A stretch of 64,000 bases of DNA from Nannocystis pusilla (GTDB lineage Bacteria; Myxococcota_A; Polyangia; Nannocystales; Nannocystaceae). The stretch is from NCBI RefSeq assembly GCF_020073745.1, contig NZ_JAIRAU010000045.1, forward strand, positions 1 through 64,000, in the 5' to 3' direction. Under the pieces are notes generated by a model. The model saw only the letters and a list, made by a program, of their open reading frames with translations. It did not search any database and had not been told where the DNA came from. The position numbers and the translations under genes were made by a program. This document shows positions 63,498 to 64,000 of this stretch, in pieces; position 1 is the first letter of the stretch, and each line of letters begins with the position of its first letter.

Positions 63498-64000
63498 ATG
63501 CCGCTCGCCAGGACGTTCGTGCAATCGCTCTTGCTCCTCCCCGTCGTCGTGCCGGCGTCGTCCGCCGCCCGCTCGACAGGGCCCGCCGAGGCCGTCGCCG
63601 AGGCCGACCCGGAGCTCCCCCGCGTCGGCGGCATCGACATCAGCACGCCCGTCGGCAAGGTCTGGCGCCTGCGCGGCGTCGGTGACCTCGACGGCGACGA
63701 GACCGACGACATCCTCTGGCAGCACCAGAACGGCCAGGTCCATTACTGGCCGATGCTGAACGGCCAGCGCGTCGACGGCCTCGACATCTATACGCCCGTC
63801 GGCCAGGGGTGGATCCTGCGCGGCGTCGGCGACGTCGACGGCGACGGGACCGACGACATCGTCTGGCAGTACAAGAACGGTCAGGTCCATTACTGGCCGA
63901 TACGGGACGGCAAGCGCCAGGGCGGCATCGACATCTCCACGCCCGTCGGCAAGGACTGGGCCCTGCGCGGCGTCGGCGACGTCGACGGCGACGGGACCGA
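63498..64000 (+). CDS. FG-GAP/VCBS repeat secreted protein, 3' end beyond window
   Basis: ATG at 63498 with AAAAGGA about 10 nt upstream. Signal peptide (MPLARTFVQSLLLLPVVVPASSA). From residue ~45 there are near-identical 49-residue (147-nt) units: DISTPVGKVWRLRGVGDLDG, DDILWQHQNGQVHYWP, then again IYTPVGQGWILRGVGDVDG with DIVWQYKNGQVHYWP, and a third begins before the edge. D-x-D-G-D loops suggest calcium binding in a beta-propeller. The frame is open to the last base, so the gene continues. Confidence 0.85.
   Translation, partial: MPLARTFVQSLLLLPVVVPASSAARSTGPAEAVAEADPELPRVGGIDISTPVGKVWRLRGVGDLDGDETDDILWQHQNGQVHYWPMLNGQRVDGLDIYTPVGQGWILRGVGDVDGDGTDDIVWQYKNGQVHYWPIRDGKRQGGIDISTPVGKDWALRGVGDVDGDGT

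Noticed and set aside
1..64000. CRISPR array, tRNA or rRNA genes
   Set aside because: No regularly spaced repeats of 24-40 nt and no tRNA/rRNA-like stretches were seen on either strand by eye.

Overview
The window is about 64 kb of very GC-rich bacterial DNA. It most resembles a myxobacterium of the Nannocystaceae (Nannocystis-like). The evidence is the dense set of secreted lipoproteins with Ser/Thr-rich 'TGEPDTTT'-type linkers, FG-GAP/VCBS repeat proteins, a fibro-slime domain protein, many Ser/Thr kinases and a long YD-repeat (Rhs) protein. I saw no rRNA, tRNA, CRISPR array, plasmid replication or conjugation genes.

Layout. (1) 1-4.8 kb, chromosomal flank: fibro-slime protein, alpha/beta hydrolase, secreted repeat protein, Cys-rich lipoprotein, and the detached 3' end of an FG-GAP gene. 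(2) 4.8-58.87 kb, an apparent genomic island of about 54 kb. Its ends are a 21-bp repeat (one mismatch) at 4792-4812 and 58852-58872. A tyrosine recombinase lies just inside the right end. The two ends are the two halves of one minus-strand FG-GAP lipoprotein gene (5' part 58852-60705, 3' part 4537-4812), and the halves rejoin in frame if the island is removed. (3) 58.87-64 kb, chromosomal flank: 5' part of the split gene, YbaY-like lipoprotein, glutathione S-transferase, YccF, and the start of another FG-GAP protein.

Inside the island. 6.55-21.27 kb is a tightly overlapping five-gene operon: N6-adenine methylase, HsdS-like specificity subunit, NERD nuclease/tandem kinase/P-loop protein, Cys-rich protein, and PD-(D/E)XK plus HerA-like ATPase. 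This matches a methylation-associated defence system (MADS) reduced to mad2-mad5-mad6-mad7-mad8. 21.3-27.1 kb holds a membrane Ser/Thr kinase with its partner and two lipoproteins. 27.2-36.8 kb is a minus-strand operon ending in an Rhs toxin, a probable immunity gene and a small secreted protein. 38.1-48.3 kb is a three-gene minus-strand operon: metallophosphoesterase, AAA-ATPase/TPR/pseudokinase/SF1 helicase fusion, and degenerate-PLD protein. It resembles Mokosh, but the phosphoesterase and the N-terminal ATPase are extra. This operon is bracketed by two copies of a divergent regulator cassette (36.3-37.6 and 49.4-50.6 kb). 50.9-57.3 kb holds two unrecognised proteins that share a C-terminal module, and a SIR2/STAND/ECF-sigma fusion whose SIR2 and Walker A key residues are replaced.

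A 14-bp palindrome, TGTCY-N4-RGACA, recurs across the window both inside and between genes, far above chance, and is not explained by any annotated feature.
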